DNA from: Paenibacillus tengchongensis | Lineage (GTDB): Bacteria; Bacillota; Bacilli; Paenibacillales; Paenibacillaceae | Direction of reading: 5' to 3' | Assembly (NCBI RefSeq): GCF_008973665.1 | Contig: NZ_WACP01000015.1 | Location: forward strand, 1-64,000 | Length of the DNA: 64,000 nucleotides | Part shown: positions 43,837-51,258 of the stretch, piece after piece | Numbering within the stretch: the stretch's first letter is position 1 | Layout: the number at the start of each line of letters is the position of its first letter | Notes under the pieces: model-generated | The model's input: only the letters and a program-made list of their open reading frames with translations | Told to the model about the DNA's origin: nothing | Database searches by the model: none | Made by a program: the position numbers and the translations under genes

Positions 43837-43894
43837 ATCCGGAGGCAAGACTTGTGTCCCGGCGGGAATTAAAATATCCATCTATAGACAAGAC

Positions 43895-43922
43895 CCGGAT
43901 ACCATTTACGCTGGTTCCGGGC
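43895..43922. terminator. hairpin between convergent membrane-protein and deacetylase-like genes
   Basis: CCCGGATACC (43895-43904) pairs with GGTTCCGGG (43914-43922) with one irregularity, followed by CCTTTG on the plus strand and TCTTG on the minus strand. It is a likely bidirectional terminator. Confidence 0.6.
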
Positions 43923-43948
43923 CTTTGTATGTTCTGGGACATAGTCTT

Positions 43949-44752
43949 TTAGACTTCAATCCGCTGCACTGTCCCGGCCGGGATACGCAGCGGCTCCCCG
44001 TTGACGGAAATCCAGACATCCATCGCCGAGGGATTGCCTGCAAGAGTCCGGTCGGCGCTGAAGTACAGGGACCGGAGCGCAGTAACATAGTCATAGATTT
44101 CGATATTCGTGGCATACCAGACATCTTCTCTGCCGCCCGCCCGGGCACAGAATGCTTCGATCAGCTCCCAGTTGTCCTGATGGGCGAATTCATAGCTGTG
44201 ACCCCAGACGTAGCACAGGCTCAGGCTGTGGGACAGCGGCTGGCTGATGAAGCGTTCCCATATCTGCTCAAGCCCGTCGTTGTGATGACATGTAGGATGC
44301 CACTTCATGAAGTCAGCGGGGACGCCGAAATACCCCGTCGCATGGACGGTCCGGCTGTACACCAGTCCCACGGAGCGCAGCACCGGAATCAGTTCCTCAG
44401 CGTATGAACCGAAGGGATAGGACATCCCTCTCACCGGGTAACCGGCCACCTGCTCCAGCGCCTTGCGGTCTTCCAGCATTTCATGAACGGCCAGCGGAGC
44501 CGGCAGCTGCTCCAGATGCGGGTGGGAGACGGAATGGGCTGACACCTCATGTCCGGCCAGAACCTTATGGACCTCCTCTTTGCTCAAGAATCCCTCCCGG
44601 CCGAGGTTGCCGCTGTTTAAATGAAAGGTTCCTTTAATTCCATGTTTGTCCATGATGCCGGCCAGCCGGATATCATGAATTTGCCCGTCATCATAGCTCA
44701 GCGTCAGCGCTTTAGGTAATCCGCCAGGGAACAAATTGAGTTGCAAATGCAT
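43949..44752 (-). CDS. polysaccharide deacetylase-family (NodB-like) protein
   Basis: The 267-residue protein has NodB-homology motifs: LTLSYDDGQ (Asp21-Asp22), HSVSHPHL (His73 and His77 of the metal site) and MSYPFGSY. There is no signal peptide, so it acts in the cytoplasm or on a small carbohydrate. Members of this cytoplasmic subgroup remove N- or O-acetyl groups, but the substrate is unclear. ATG 44752 is chosen for GGAGAG 7 nt upstream. It stands alone. Confidence 0.8.
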   Translation of the reverse strand: MHLQLNLFPGGLPKALTLSYDDGQIHDIRLAGIMDKHGIKGTFHLNSGNLGREGFLSKEEVHKVLAGHEVSAHSVSHPHLEQLPAPLAVHEMLEDRKALEQVAGYPVRGMSYPFGSYAEELIPVLRSVGLVYSRTVHATGYFGVPADFMKWHPTCHHNDGLEQIWERFISQPLSHSLSLCYVWGHSYEFAHQDNWELIEAFCARAGGREDVWYATNIEIYDYVTALRSLYFSADRTLAGNPSAMDVWISVNGEPLRIPAGTVQRIEV

Positions 44753-44932
44753 GGGTTCACTCTCCATCATTTAGTTCCGGTAATGAGCCTTCCGGTAATA
44801 TATAGGGATTCTGCGGCCCTGCCGGGATTCCTTTTTTCACAAAATTGCAATTATATTTTCATGAGAACTATGGAAATAGACTTATTTTCGAATTAATATA
44901 AGGAAAACCATTCTTCCGAAAAGGCGGGAACC

Positions 44933-45388
44933 TTGCTGAACACCTATAACTTCAGACAAACTGTTAAGGACCTGCTGGATCGTTCGGCCAATGGCGTTGC
45001 AGTCAAGTATGAGCCGCGGTTTCCGGGAGGCCGGCTGGTTGGCGGCAAATATCAGATGAGCACCCACACGGTATACTTATATATAGAAGAAATTATCCGC
45101 CAATGCCGGCTGATGTTCGGCTCTACCGGCAGGCTGCAGGAGTACTTCGCCGTGATTATGGCCCACGAGCTGGGTCACTCCGCAGATGCCGAGCTGGAAA
45201 GCCTGGCGGACCGGCTAGATGAACCGCTGACAGCCCGGGAACGGGCGGAAATTCAGCTGCGCATCGAGGAGAACGCCTGGGCCTATGCGGCAGCGCTGCT
45301 GCCGGAGATCGAGCCCGCCTTTATGCAGCGCATCATCGATGAATCGCTGGCAGCCTACCGGCGGCGGCTGGAATCCCATATTGCCTGA
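44933..45388 (+). CDS. small putative zinc metallopeptidase (HELGH)
   Basis: The 151-residue protein has HELGH at residues 78-82, the gluzincin zinc site, preceded by the helix YFAVIMA. An acidic helix (RIEENAWAYAAALLPEIE) follows and could supply the third ligand. There is no signal peptide. The start is TTG 44933 with AAGGCGG 5-6 nt upstream. The size and position of the motif resemble small ImmA/IrrE-like or phage-type proteases, but no family is certain. It ends before a strong hairpin at 45496-45526. Confidence 0.65.
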   Translation: MLNTYNFRQTVKDLLDRSANGVAVKYEPRFPGGRLVGGKYQMSTHTVYLYIEEIIRQCRLMFGSTGRLQEYFAVIMAHELGHSADAELESLADRLDEPLTARERAEIQLRIEENAWAYAAALLPEIEPAFMQRIIDESLAAYRRRLESHIA

Positions 45389-45495
45389 GGGGATGCTTTA
45401 TGCTGAGCAGGACCGGTTCGTACACTTTTATTTATACTATCTTATGTATGTGATCTGACTTCAGATTCGGGGGACCACCCGGGTTATTGTAATAT

Positions 45496-45526
45496 AAGGT
45501 CAGGCCCCTTTACGGGGTCTGACCTT
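45496..45526. terminator. bidirectional terminator
   Basis: AAGGTCAGGCCCC (45496-45508) pairs with GGGGTCTGACCTT (45514-45526) with a single G-T pair and a 5-nt loop. TATTCTTT follows on the plus strand. It separates the convergent peptidase-like and KGG genes. Confidence 0.85.
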
Positions 45527-45561
45527 ATTCTTTAGTTGATTATAAGCTTATTGCGTTTGTT

Positions 45562-45783
45562 TTAATTGTCACGTTGACGGGCACGGGCCTCGCCGCCCTT
45601 GCGGCCTGCTTCCTCACGGCTCATTTTACCGTCGTTGTTGCCGCCGTTTGAGCCGCGGGCTTCGCCGCCCTTCTCACCGATTTCCTGATAGAACTCGCGG
45701 TCATGATTTCTTGATGTTGCTTCTCCACCCTTGCGGCCGGCTTCTTCGCGGCTCATCTTCCCATTCTGGTTGTTCTGTGCCAT
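45562..45783 (-). CDS. KGG-repeat general stress protein
   Basis: The 73-residue very hydrophilic protein has two copies of KMSREEAGRKGGEA (residues 9-22 and 53-66) and an intermediate EIGEKGGEARG. This is the KGG motif of GsiB/ConJ-like stress proteins, thought to act as hydrophilins under desiccation or starvation. AAGGAGGAATT lies directly upstream of the ATG. A convincing sigma-B promoter is not visible. Confidence 0.88.
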   Translation of the reverse strand: MAQNNQNGKMSREEAGRKGGEATSRNHDREFYQEIGEKGGEARGSNGGNNDGKMSREEAGRKGGEARARQRDN

Positions 45784-46068
45784 TTTGAATTCCTCCTTAA
45801 GGTTATGAGATATCGTGTTGCCCTATATTCTTAAACTTGTCTCCCGGAATGAAACATCGCCTGCTGTAAAATAATTTCCTGCTGCCGGACACCTTACCCG
45901 CTTGAATCGCATGGCTATGCGGCTTCCGCGGACAGGGGGCTTGACAGGCATGTGGTATAATTATTTTTGTCAGCCGGACCAATCCCGGCACTGTAATTGG
46001 ATGTCTGCTGTTAGTAGTTTTGGTCACAATACACGGTAGTGATTAATAAATAACCAGGGAGGTAGACA
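45784..46068. other. divergent intergenic region KGG/CarD-like
   Basis: This 285-bp gap holds TTGACA at 45940-45945 and TATAAT at 45955-45960, but they are only 9 bp apart and cannot form one promoter as they stand. No small gene with a ribosome site is visible. Confidence 0.35.
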
Positions 46069-46569
46069 ATGCTGGTAACTGGAGACGAAGTGTTTTATCC
46101 GAATCATGGAGCAGGTTGTGTAAAGGATGTGGAGACCCTGCAAATCACGGGATCACCGCAGGAATATTATAAAATCTTCATTGCATCGAACAGCCTGAGC
46201 TTATACGTGCCCACTAATGAAGCCCGCAGAATGGGCCTGCGCAAGCTGTCCTCGCCGCAGCAGCTGGAAGAGGCCCGGCAGCACTTTTTCGCCGGTTCGG
46301 CCAAGCTGCCTATGAACAGTACAGAACGTAAAACCATGCTGAAGGATAAACTGCATTCCGGCACTGCAGCTGATTTGTATGAAATATTAAGAGATATGGT
46401 CTGCAGCAAAGGGCATGACACAAAGTTAACGGCCGACGACAAGCATGTGATGGAGCATACCTTACATCTCTTGAGCAGCGAGCTGATGATGGTCCGCAAC
46501 ATTTCGCTGGCCGAAGCCGAGCAGCTGCTGAAAAAAGACATGGAAGTCCGTTCTGCAAGCATGGGCTGA
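46069..46569 (+). CDS. CarD/CdnL-family RNA polymerase-binding regulator
   Basis: The 166-residue protein has an N-terminal CarD RNA-polymerase-interaction domain (about 1-65; GDEVFYPNHGAGCVKDVE, YYKIFIASNSLSLYVPTNEARRMGLRKL). A helical C-terminal DNA-binding part follows (about 75-166). CarD proteins stabilise the open promoter complex and tune rRNA and stress promoters. AGGGAGG lies 6-7 nt before the ATG. The gene is monocistronic and ends at a terminator. Confidence 0.88.
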   Translation: MLVTGDEVFYPNHGAGCVKDVETLQITGSPQEYYKIFIASNSLSLYVPTNEARRMGLRKLSSPQQLEEARQHFFAGSAKLPMNSTERKTMLKDKLHSGTAADLYEILRDMVCSKGHDTKLTADDKHVMEHTLHLLSSELMMVRNISLAEAEQLLKKDMEVRSASMG

Positions 46570-46574
46570 TACAT

Positions 46575-46617
46575 CCCCCCCTTCCTCACCGGTCAGCGGT
46601 TTGGCGGGGGCTTTTTT
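46575..46617 (+). terminator. terminator of the CarD-like gene
   Basis: A C-run at 46575-46581 pairs with GGGGG at 46606-46610, with an inner ACCG/CGGT helix, followed by CTTTTTT. It starts six bases after the stop. Confidence 0.8.
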
Positions 46618-46762
46618 ATGCCTTGGCGGCTCCCAAATCAAGCATTAATCTGGAGATAAATTTATTTATGACGTACTATATGTTGCAATGAGCATATTTA
46701 TTGCGTATTATATAATCAAGTTAGGTACATTATTCCAAACACAGCATGCAGAAAGGGGGATC

Positions 46763-46834
46763 ATGACCCAGGCGCTGTTCCATCTCTGGAAGGCCACCCT
46801 GCAAAGTACCCGTGAAAGTGGAGGATTTACGTGA
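46763..46834 (+). CDS. possible leader peptide coupled to ccpN, 23 aa
   Basis: A short frame runs from ATG 46763, with AAAGGGGG upstream at slightly short spacing. It encodes MTQALFHLWKATLQSTRESG plus GFT. Its TGA stop (46832-46834) overlaps the GTG start of ccpN as GTGA. That overlap is characteristic of translational coupling. The peptide has no recognisable function. It may regulate entry to ccpN or may be fortuitous. Confidence 0.45.
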   Translation: MTQALFHLWKATLQSTRESGGFT

Positions 46835-47475
46835 TTGAACTGACATCGCGTCAACTGCTGATTATCGAAATCGTCAAGAAACATGCACCCATCACCGGCG
46901 AGCAGATCGCCGAACAACTGAATCTGACGCGGCCCACCATCCGCTCCGACCTGTCGGTGCTGGTCATGCTGGAATATATTGACGCGAAGCCCAAGGTCGG
47001 CTATTTTCCCGGCAAGAAAGCGGCGCAGCGGCTGGGCAGCGGACAAGTGCTGCTGGAAACTACGGTTGCGGCAATCCAGAGTACGCCGATCATCGTCCGC
47101 GAGACGGCGACGATCCAGGATGCCGTGGTCACCCTGTTCCTGCAGGACGTCGGAACACTGATTATCTGCGATGAGGCCGGCAGCCTCGCCGGCGTTGCGT
47201 CCCGCAAGGATTTTCTGAAGGTGACGCTCGGCAATCCCGCCGCAGTCACGATGCCGGTAAGCATGGTGATGACCCGCAGATCGAAGGTCGTTACCGTCTC
47301 GCCGGAGGACACGGTGCTGGATGCCGCGCATAAGATGATTTTTCATGAAGTGGACAGCCTGCCGGTCATCACTCCGGATGCTGCCGAGGACAACGGCTTC
47401 CGGCAGGAAGTGACCGGGCGGCTGACCAAGACCGCCATTATCAAGCTGCTGCTTGAACTCGAAGCCAAAGGCTAA
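46831..47475 (+). CDS. ccpN: gluconeogenic catabolite repressor CcpN
   Basis: This 214-residue repressor has an N-terminal winged helix (residues 1-65; SRQLLIIEIVKKHAPITGEQIAEQLNLTRPTIRSDLSVL) and two CBS domains (about 80-135 and 145-212; TPIIVRETATIQDAVVTLF, TVSPEDTVLDAAHKMI) that sense adenine nucleotides. In B. subtilis CcpN represses gapB, pckA and a small RNA when glucose is present. It is followed at once by yqfL, as there. GTG 46831 has GGAGG 6 nt upstream. Here the operon continues into glpX, adding a gluconeogenic enzyme. Confidence 0.93.
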   Translation: MIELTSRQLLIIEIVKKHAPITGEQIAEQLNLTRPTIRSDLSVLVMLEYIDAKPKVGYFPGKKAAQRLGSGQVLLETTVAAIQSTPIIVRETATIQDAVVTLFLQDVGTLIICDEAGSLAGVASRKDFLKVTLGNPAAVTMPVSMVMTRRSKVVTVSPEDTVLDAAHKMIFHEVDSLPVITPDAAEDNGFRQEVTGRLTKTAIIKLLLELEAKG

Positions 47476-47495
47476 CAGGGAGGAAACTGAAGGGC

Positions 47496-48314
47496 ATGGA
47501 GCCATCTTCTCACTTCATCACCATCGTCTCCGATTCCATCGGCGATACGGCCGAGGCTGTAGTAAAGGCCGTTATTCATCAATTCCAGAACCGCCCGGTC
47601 ACCCTCCGCAGATACGGCAATGTCAGGCAGGAGGAGGAGCTGCGCAAGCTGATGGAGGAAACCGCCAGGCTGCACGGCTTCGTAGCCTACACGCTGGTGC
47701 AGCCGGAGCTGCGGGAGGTGATCCGCGAGGAAGCCGTGCGGCTTGACCTGCGGATCGTCGATCTGATGGGCCCGATGATGCAGGCCTTCATCGATACCTT
47801 CGACGGGTCGCCGACAGCGCGGCCGGGACTTCTGCATCAGCTCGACGAGAGCTATTTCCGGCGCATCGAGGCGATTGAATTCACTGTCGCCTCCGATGAC
47901 GGCCGGGACCTCGGGGCGCTGCTCAAGGCGGATATCGTACTGCTCGGCATGTCGCGCACCTCCAAGACGCCGCTCGGCATCTTCCTTGCCCACCGCGGCA
48001 AGAAGGTGGTCAATGTTCCGGTCGTTCCGGAGATGGCCCCGCCGCCGCAGCTGTTCAGCCTGCCGCATAGCCGCCTGTTCGGACTGACCATGAAGCCGGA
48101 GACGATGCTGAAGATCCGCTCCGAGCGGCTGCGTATGCTCGGGCTGCCCGAAGGCTCGCAGTATGCCAGCCTTGAACGCATCTGCGAGGAGACGGAATAT
48201 GCGGCTGCGCTGTATGCGAGGCTCGGCTGCCCCGTCATTGACATTACGAACAAAGCCATTGAGGAAACCGCCGGCATCATTATGGGCTATATCGCCGATT
48301 CGCAGGAAAGCTGA
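47496..48314 (+). CDS. yqfL: pyruvate, phosphate dikinase regulatory protein (DUF299), YqfL
   Basis: The 272-residue bifunctional kinase/pyrophosphorylase family member has FITIVSDSIGDTAEAVVKA at the N-terminus and the P-loop-like GMSRTSKTPLGIFLAHRGKKV (about 151-171). In bacteria such proteins phosphorylate and dephosphorylate pyruvate-phosphate dikinase or PEP synthase, controlling the pyruvate/PEP step. In B. subtilis YqfL acts with CcpN. It starts 20 nt after ccpN with AGGGAGGAAACTGAAGGGC upstream. Confidence 0.92.
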   Translation: MEPSSHFITIVSDSIGDTAEAVVKAVIHQFQNRPVTLRRYGNVRQEEELRKLMEETARLHGFVAYTLVQPELREVIREEAVRLDLRIVDLMGPMMQAFIDTFDGSPTARPGLLHQLDESYFRRIEAIEFTVASDDGRDLGALLKADIVLLGMSRTSKTPLGIFLAHRGKKVVNVPVVPEMAPPPQLFSLPHSRLFGLTMKPETMLKIRSERLRMLGLPEGSQYASLERICEETEYAAALYARLGCPVIDITNKAIEETAGIIMGYIADSQES

Positions 48315-48344
48315 ATAGAATTCAAACACATGGAGGGAAAACCT

Positions 48345-49340
48345 ATGGAACGAGAGTTGGCACTGGAAATCGTACGGGTGACGGAACTGGGCGCATTATC
48401 CGCGGCACGCTGGATCGGCCGCGGTGACAAGATGGCGGCGGATGATGCAGCGACAACGGCCATCCGTTCCATGTTTGATTCCGTCTCCATCGACGGAACC
48501 GTCGTTATCGGCGAAGGTGAAATGGATGAGGCGCCGATGCTCTACATCGGCGAGCGGGTCGGCAACAGGAACGGCCCGGCCGTCGATGTTGCCGTCGATC
48601 CGCTGGAAGGTACGGAGGTAGTGGCGCTGGGGCTGCACAATGCCCAGTCCGTCATCGCCATCGCTGACCGCGGCAGCCTGCTGCATGCGCCGGACATCTA
48701 CATGGAGAAGCTGGCCTGCGGGCCGGAGCTGGCCGGCAGGCTGCGGCTGGAGGACGATCCCGAGGCGACGGTGCGCAAGGCGGCAATGATCACCGGCAAG
48801 GCGCTCTCGGAGCTGACCGTCCTCGTGCTGGACCGCAGCCGCCACGAGCAGCTGATCGCCACCCTGCGGCGGCTGGGCGTTCGCATCCGGCTGCTCGGCC
48901 ACGGCGACGTGGCCGGCGCCATTGCCGCCGCGCTGCCGGACAGCGGCGTCGACTTGTACATGGGCTCCGGCGGTGCGCCGGAGGGCGTGCTGGCCGCGGC
49001 TGCCCTGCGCTGCCTCGGCGGCGAGCTGCAGGGCCGGCTGCTGCCGGAGGGCCCGTTCGAGATGCAGCGCTGCCTGATGATGGGCCTCGACCATCCGATG
49101 CGCGTGCTCTCGATGGCCGACATGGTAGGCACCGGCGACGTCATCTTCGCCGCCACCGGCGTCACCTCCGGAGAATTCCTCAGCGGCGTGCGTATGCTCG
49201 CCAAGGACCGCGCCGAGACGCATTCCGTCATCATGCGGGCCAGCAGCCGCACGATCCGCTACATCCGCAGCATCCACTACCTGCCCGGCAAGGAGATTCC
49301 GGAAGGCATGGCGCAGCGGATGAATGCGGCATCGCAATAG
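48345..49340 (+). CDS. glpX: fructose-1,6-bisphosphatase class II
   Basis: The 331-residue GlpX enzyme hydrolyses fructose-1,6-bisphosphate in gluconeogenesis. It has the metal-site motif IGEGEMDEAPMLYIGE, the DPLEGTEVV substrate loop, and GSGGAPEGVLAAAALRCLGG. ATG 48345 has GGAGGG 7 nt upstream. It is 30 nt downstream of yqfL, making a three-gene operon with ccpN that ends at a hairpin. Confidence 0.93.
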   Translation: MERELALEIVRVTELGALSAARWIGRGDKMAADDAATTAIRSMFDSVSIDGTVVIGEGEMDEAPMLYIGERVGNRNGPAVDVAVDPLEGTEVVALGLHNAQSVIAIADRGSLLHAPDIYMEKLACGPELAGRLRLEDDPEATVRKAAMITGKALSELTVLVLDRSRHEQLIATLRRLGVRIRLLGHGDVAGAIAAALPDSGVDLYMGSGGAPEGVLAAAALRCLGGELQGRLLPEGPFEMQRCLMMGLDHPMRVLSMADMVGTGDVIFAATGVTSGEFLSGVRMLAKDRAETHSVIMRASSRTIRYIRSIHYLPGKEIPEGMAQRMNAASQ

Positions 49341-49373
49341 GTTCCATACGCATTCCGTTGTTATCCCGAACCA

Positions 49374-49407
49374 AGAGGACCGGTCTGGCTATGCCTGCCG
49401 GTCCTCT
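49374..49407 (+). terminator. terminator of the ccpN-yqfL-glpX operon
   Basis: AGAGGACCGG (49374-49383) pairs perfectly with CCGGTCCTCT (49398-49407) around a 14-nt loop, followed by ATCTTTTATG, 34 bp after the glpX stop. Confidence 0.85.
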
Positions 49408-49483
49408 ATCTTTTATGTTGGCCTCTCCGCAGCTCATCGCCGTGCCAATTAACGAAAGGACCTTCATTTATCTGGCAGATGCA

Positions 49484-49673
49484 GAATAGAGGTAAAATCT
49501 ACCTCTATTCTCCGTATTGTCCGCTCCACAGGAAAATAGAGGTAAAACATTCCTCTAATTTCACAGAAACAGCCTATATGGCTTAGAACCAGCATGATTA
49601 GAGGCAGGGAATGCCACTAATATCACTTAAATGGAACTCGTCTTGAAATTAGAGGTAGAAAATCCCTCTATTT
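49484..49673. repeat. four related palindromic units, AGAGG/CCTCT type
   Basis: Four small hairpins follow each other at 50-62 bp spacing in the gap between glpX and uxaC. GAATAGAGGTA/TACCTCTATTC (49484-49510) is perfect. AAATAGAGG/CCTCTAATTT (49534-49561), ATTAGAGGCA/TGCCACTAAT (49597-49621) and AAATTAGAGG/CCTCTATTT (49646-49673) are slightly degenerate. The sequences between them differ. No gene is present. Confidence 0.85.
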
Positions 49674-49721
49674 GGGCTTTGGCCTGTTCCAGTGGAGAAC
49701 ACGAGCGGGTTGATCCAAAAA

Positions 49722-49760
49722 AACCGTTCCCGCGCAGCTTCAATCTGCGCAGAAACGGTT
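49722..49760 (-). terminator. terminator of the hexuronate operon
   Basis: AACCGTT (49722-49728) pairs with AACGGTT (49754-49760), and GCGCAG with CTGCGC inside. On the minus strand the stem is followed by seven T. It lies about 70 bp beyond the uxaC stop. Confidence 0.88.
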
Positions 49761-49829
49761 AACTCCGTATCCGCCCTGTCAGCGCACCGGACTAACCTTC
49801 ATTAACTCCGGATAAGCTTGGAGCTGTCC

Positions 49830-51242
49830 TTACCCGCCAACGGGCAATCCGAAATAACGCTCCGCATTATGATGGCAAATATCCTGCACGATCCCGCCGA
49901 GCAGCGGAAGGTCGCGCGGCGCCTCGCCGCTCTCCACCCAGCCCCCGAGCAGGTTGCACAGAATCCGCCGGAAATACTCATGCCGCGTGTAGGACAGGAA
50001 CGACCGCGAATCGGTCAGCATGCCGACGAAGCAGCTCAGAAGCCCCAGGTTGGACAGGGAGGTCAACTGCTTCAGCATGCCGTCCTTCTGGTCGTTGTAC
50101 CACCAGCCGGAGCCGAACTGCACCTTGCCTTTGATGCCGCCTTCCTGGAAGGAGCCGGCCATCGCGGCCAGCACATCGTTGTGCACCGCGTTGAGCGTGT
50201 ACAGGATCGTCTTCGGCAGCTCGCCGCTGCGCTCCAGCCCGTCCAGCAGCCGGGACAGCGGCTGGGCAAAGCTGCCGTCCCCGATAATGTCGAAGCCGGT
50301 GTCCGGGCCAAGCTCGCGGAACCGCCGCGAATTCGGGTTCCGCAGCGCCCCAATGTGCAGCTGCATCGCCCAGCCGAGGGACGCATACTTACGCCCCAGC
50401 GCCAGGAACAGCGCGGTGGTGTACTGGTCGGCTTCCTGCCGGGTCAGACAGCCGCCGCCCAGCCGTTTGGCGAAGATCGCCTCCAGCTCAGCCTCGTTCG
50501 CTTCAGCATAAGGCACATATGTAAACGCATGGTCGGAGATCATGCAGCCATGGGAAGCGAAATAGGCCACACGCTCCAGCAGAACGCGTTCCATTGCCGC
50601 ATACGAATCAATACGGCAGCCGGCAGCCTGCTCCAATACGGCGACATAGTCCGCGAAGTCCGGCGCTTCAATCTGCAGCGCCTTGTCCGGCCGGAAGGTC
50701 GGCGTCACTCCAGTGCCGAAATTCTCCAGCGCTGCAATACGCTTATGGTAGCGCAGATCGTCCGCCGGATCGTCCGTGGTGCAGATCCACTGCACGCCCG
50801 AGCGCCCGATCAGCCCCCGCGCCGAGAAGCCTTCTCCGGCAAGCAGCCGGTTGCAGTGCTCATAAATGTCGCGCCAGTTGCCGGGATGGAGCTGCTCTTC
50901 CACGCCGAAGTATGTCTTCAGCTCCAGCGCCGACCAGTGATACAGCGGGTTGCCGACCGTGTAAGGCAGCACCCCGCTCCACTTGGCGAACTTCTCTTCA
51001 TCCGTCGCGTCGCCGGTGATATACCGTTCTTCCACGCCGAAGGTCCGCAGCGCGCGCCATTTATAATGGTCTCCGCCCAGCCACAGCTCCGTAATGCTGC
51101 GGAAGCGCCGGTCCTCGGCGATGGCCTGCGGGTCGAGGTGACAGTGATAATCAATAATCGGCAGCGCCTTGGCGTAGTCGTGATACAAGCTGCGGGCCGC
51201 CTCCGACTGCAGCAGGAAATCCTCATGGATCAAAGGCTTCAT
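49830..51242 (-). CDS. uxaC: uronate isomerase
   Basis: The 470-residue amidohydrolase-fold isomerase converts galacturonate to tagaturonate and glucuronate to fructuronate. It has IIDYHCHLDPQAIAED (metal-site HCH near residues 33-35), FGVEERYITGDATDEEKFAKW, and the late TDSRSFLSYTRHEYFRRILCNLLG block. The size agrees with E. coli UxaC (470). AAGGGGACGACTGAAA precedes the ATG. It is third in the uxuA-uxuB-uxaC operon and is the entry step for galacturonate released from pectin by the enzymes upstream. Confidence 0.95.
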   Translation of the reverse strand: MKPLIHEDFLLQSEAARSLYHDYAKALPIIDYHCHLDPQAIAEDRRFRSITELWLGGDHYKWRALRTFGVEERYITGDATDEEKFAKWSGVLPYTVGNPLYHWSALELKTYFGVEEQLHPGNWRDIYEHCNRLLAGEGFSARGLIGRSGVQWICTTDDPADDLRYHKRIAALENFGTGVTPTFRPDKALQIEAPDFADYVAVLEQAAGCRIDSYAAMERVLLERVAYFASHGCMISDHAFTYVPYAEANEAELEAIFAKRLGGGCLTRQEADQYTTALFLALGRKYASLGWAMQLHIGALRNPNSRRFRELGPDTGFDIIGDGSFAQPLSRLLDGLERSGELPKTILYTLNAVHNDVLAAMAGSFQEGGIKGKVQFGSGWWYNDQKDGMLKQLTSLSNLGLLSCFVGMLTDSRSFLSYTRHEYFRRILCNLLGGWVESGEAPRDLPLLGGIVQDICHHNAERYFGLPVGG

Positions 51243-51258
51243 TTTCAGTCGTCCCCTT

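Noticed and set aside
45940..45960. Sigma-A promoter TTGACA/TATAAT before the CarD-like gene
   Set aside because: The two hexamers are consensus but only 9 bp apart, too close to act together.
49484..49673. CRISPR-like repeat cluster
   Set aside because: The four palindromes differ in sequence and spacing and lack a constant repeat.
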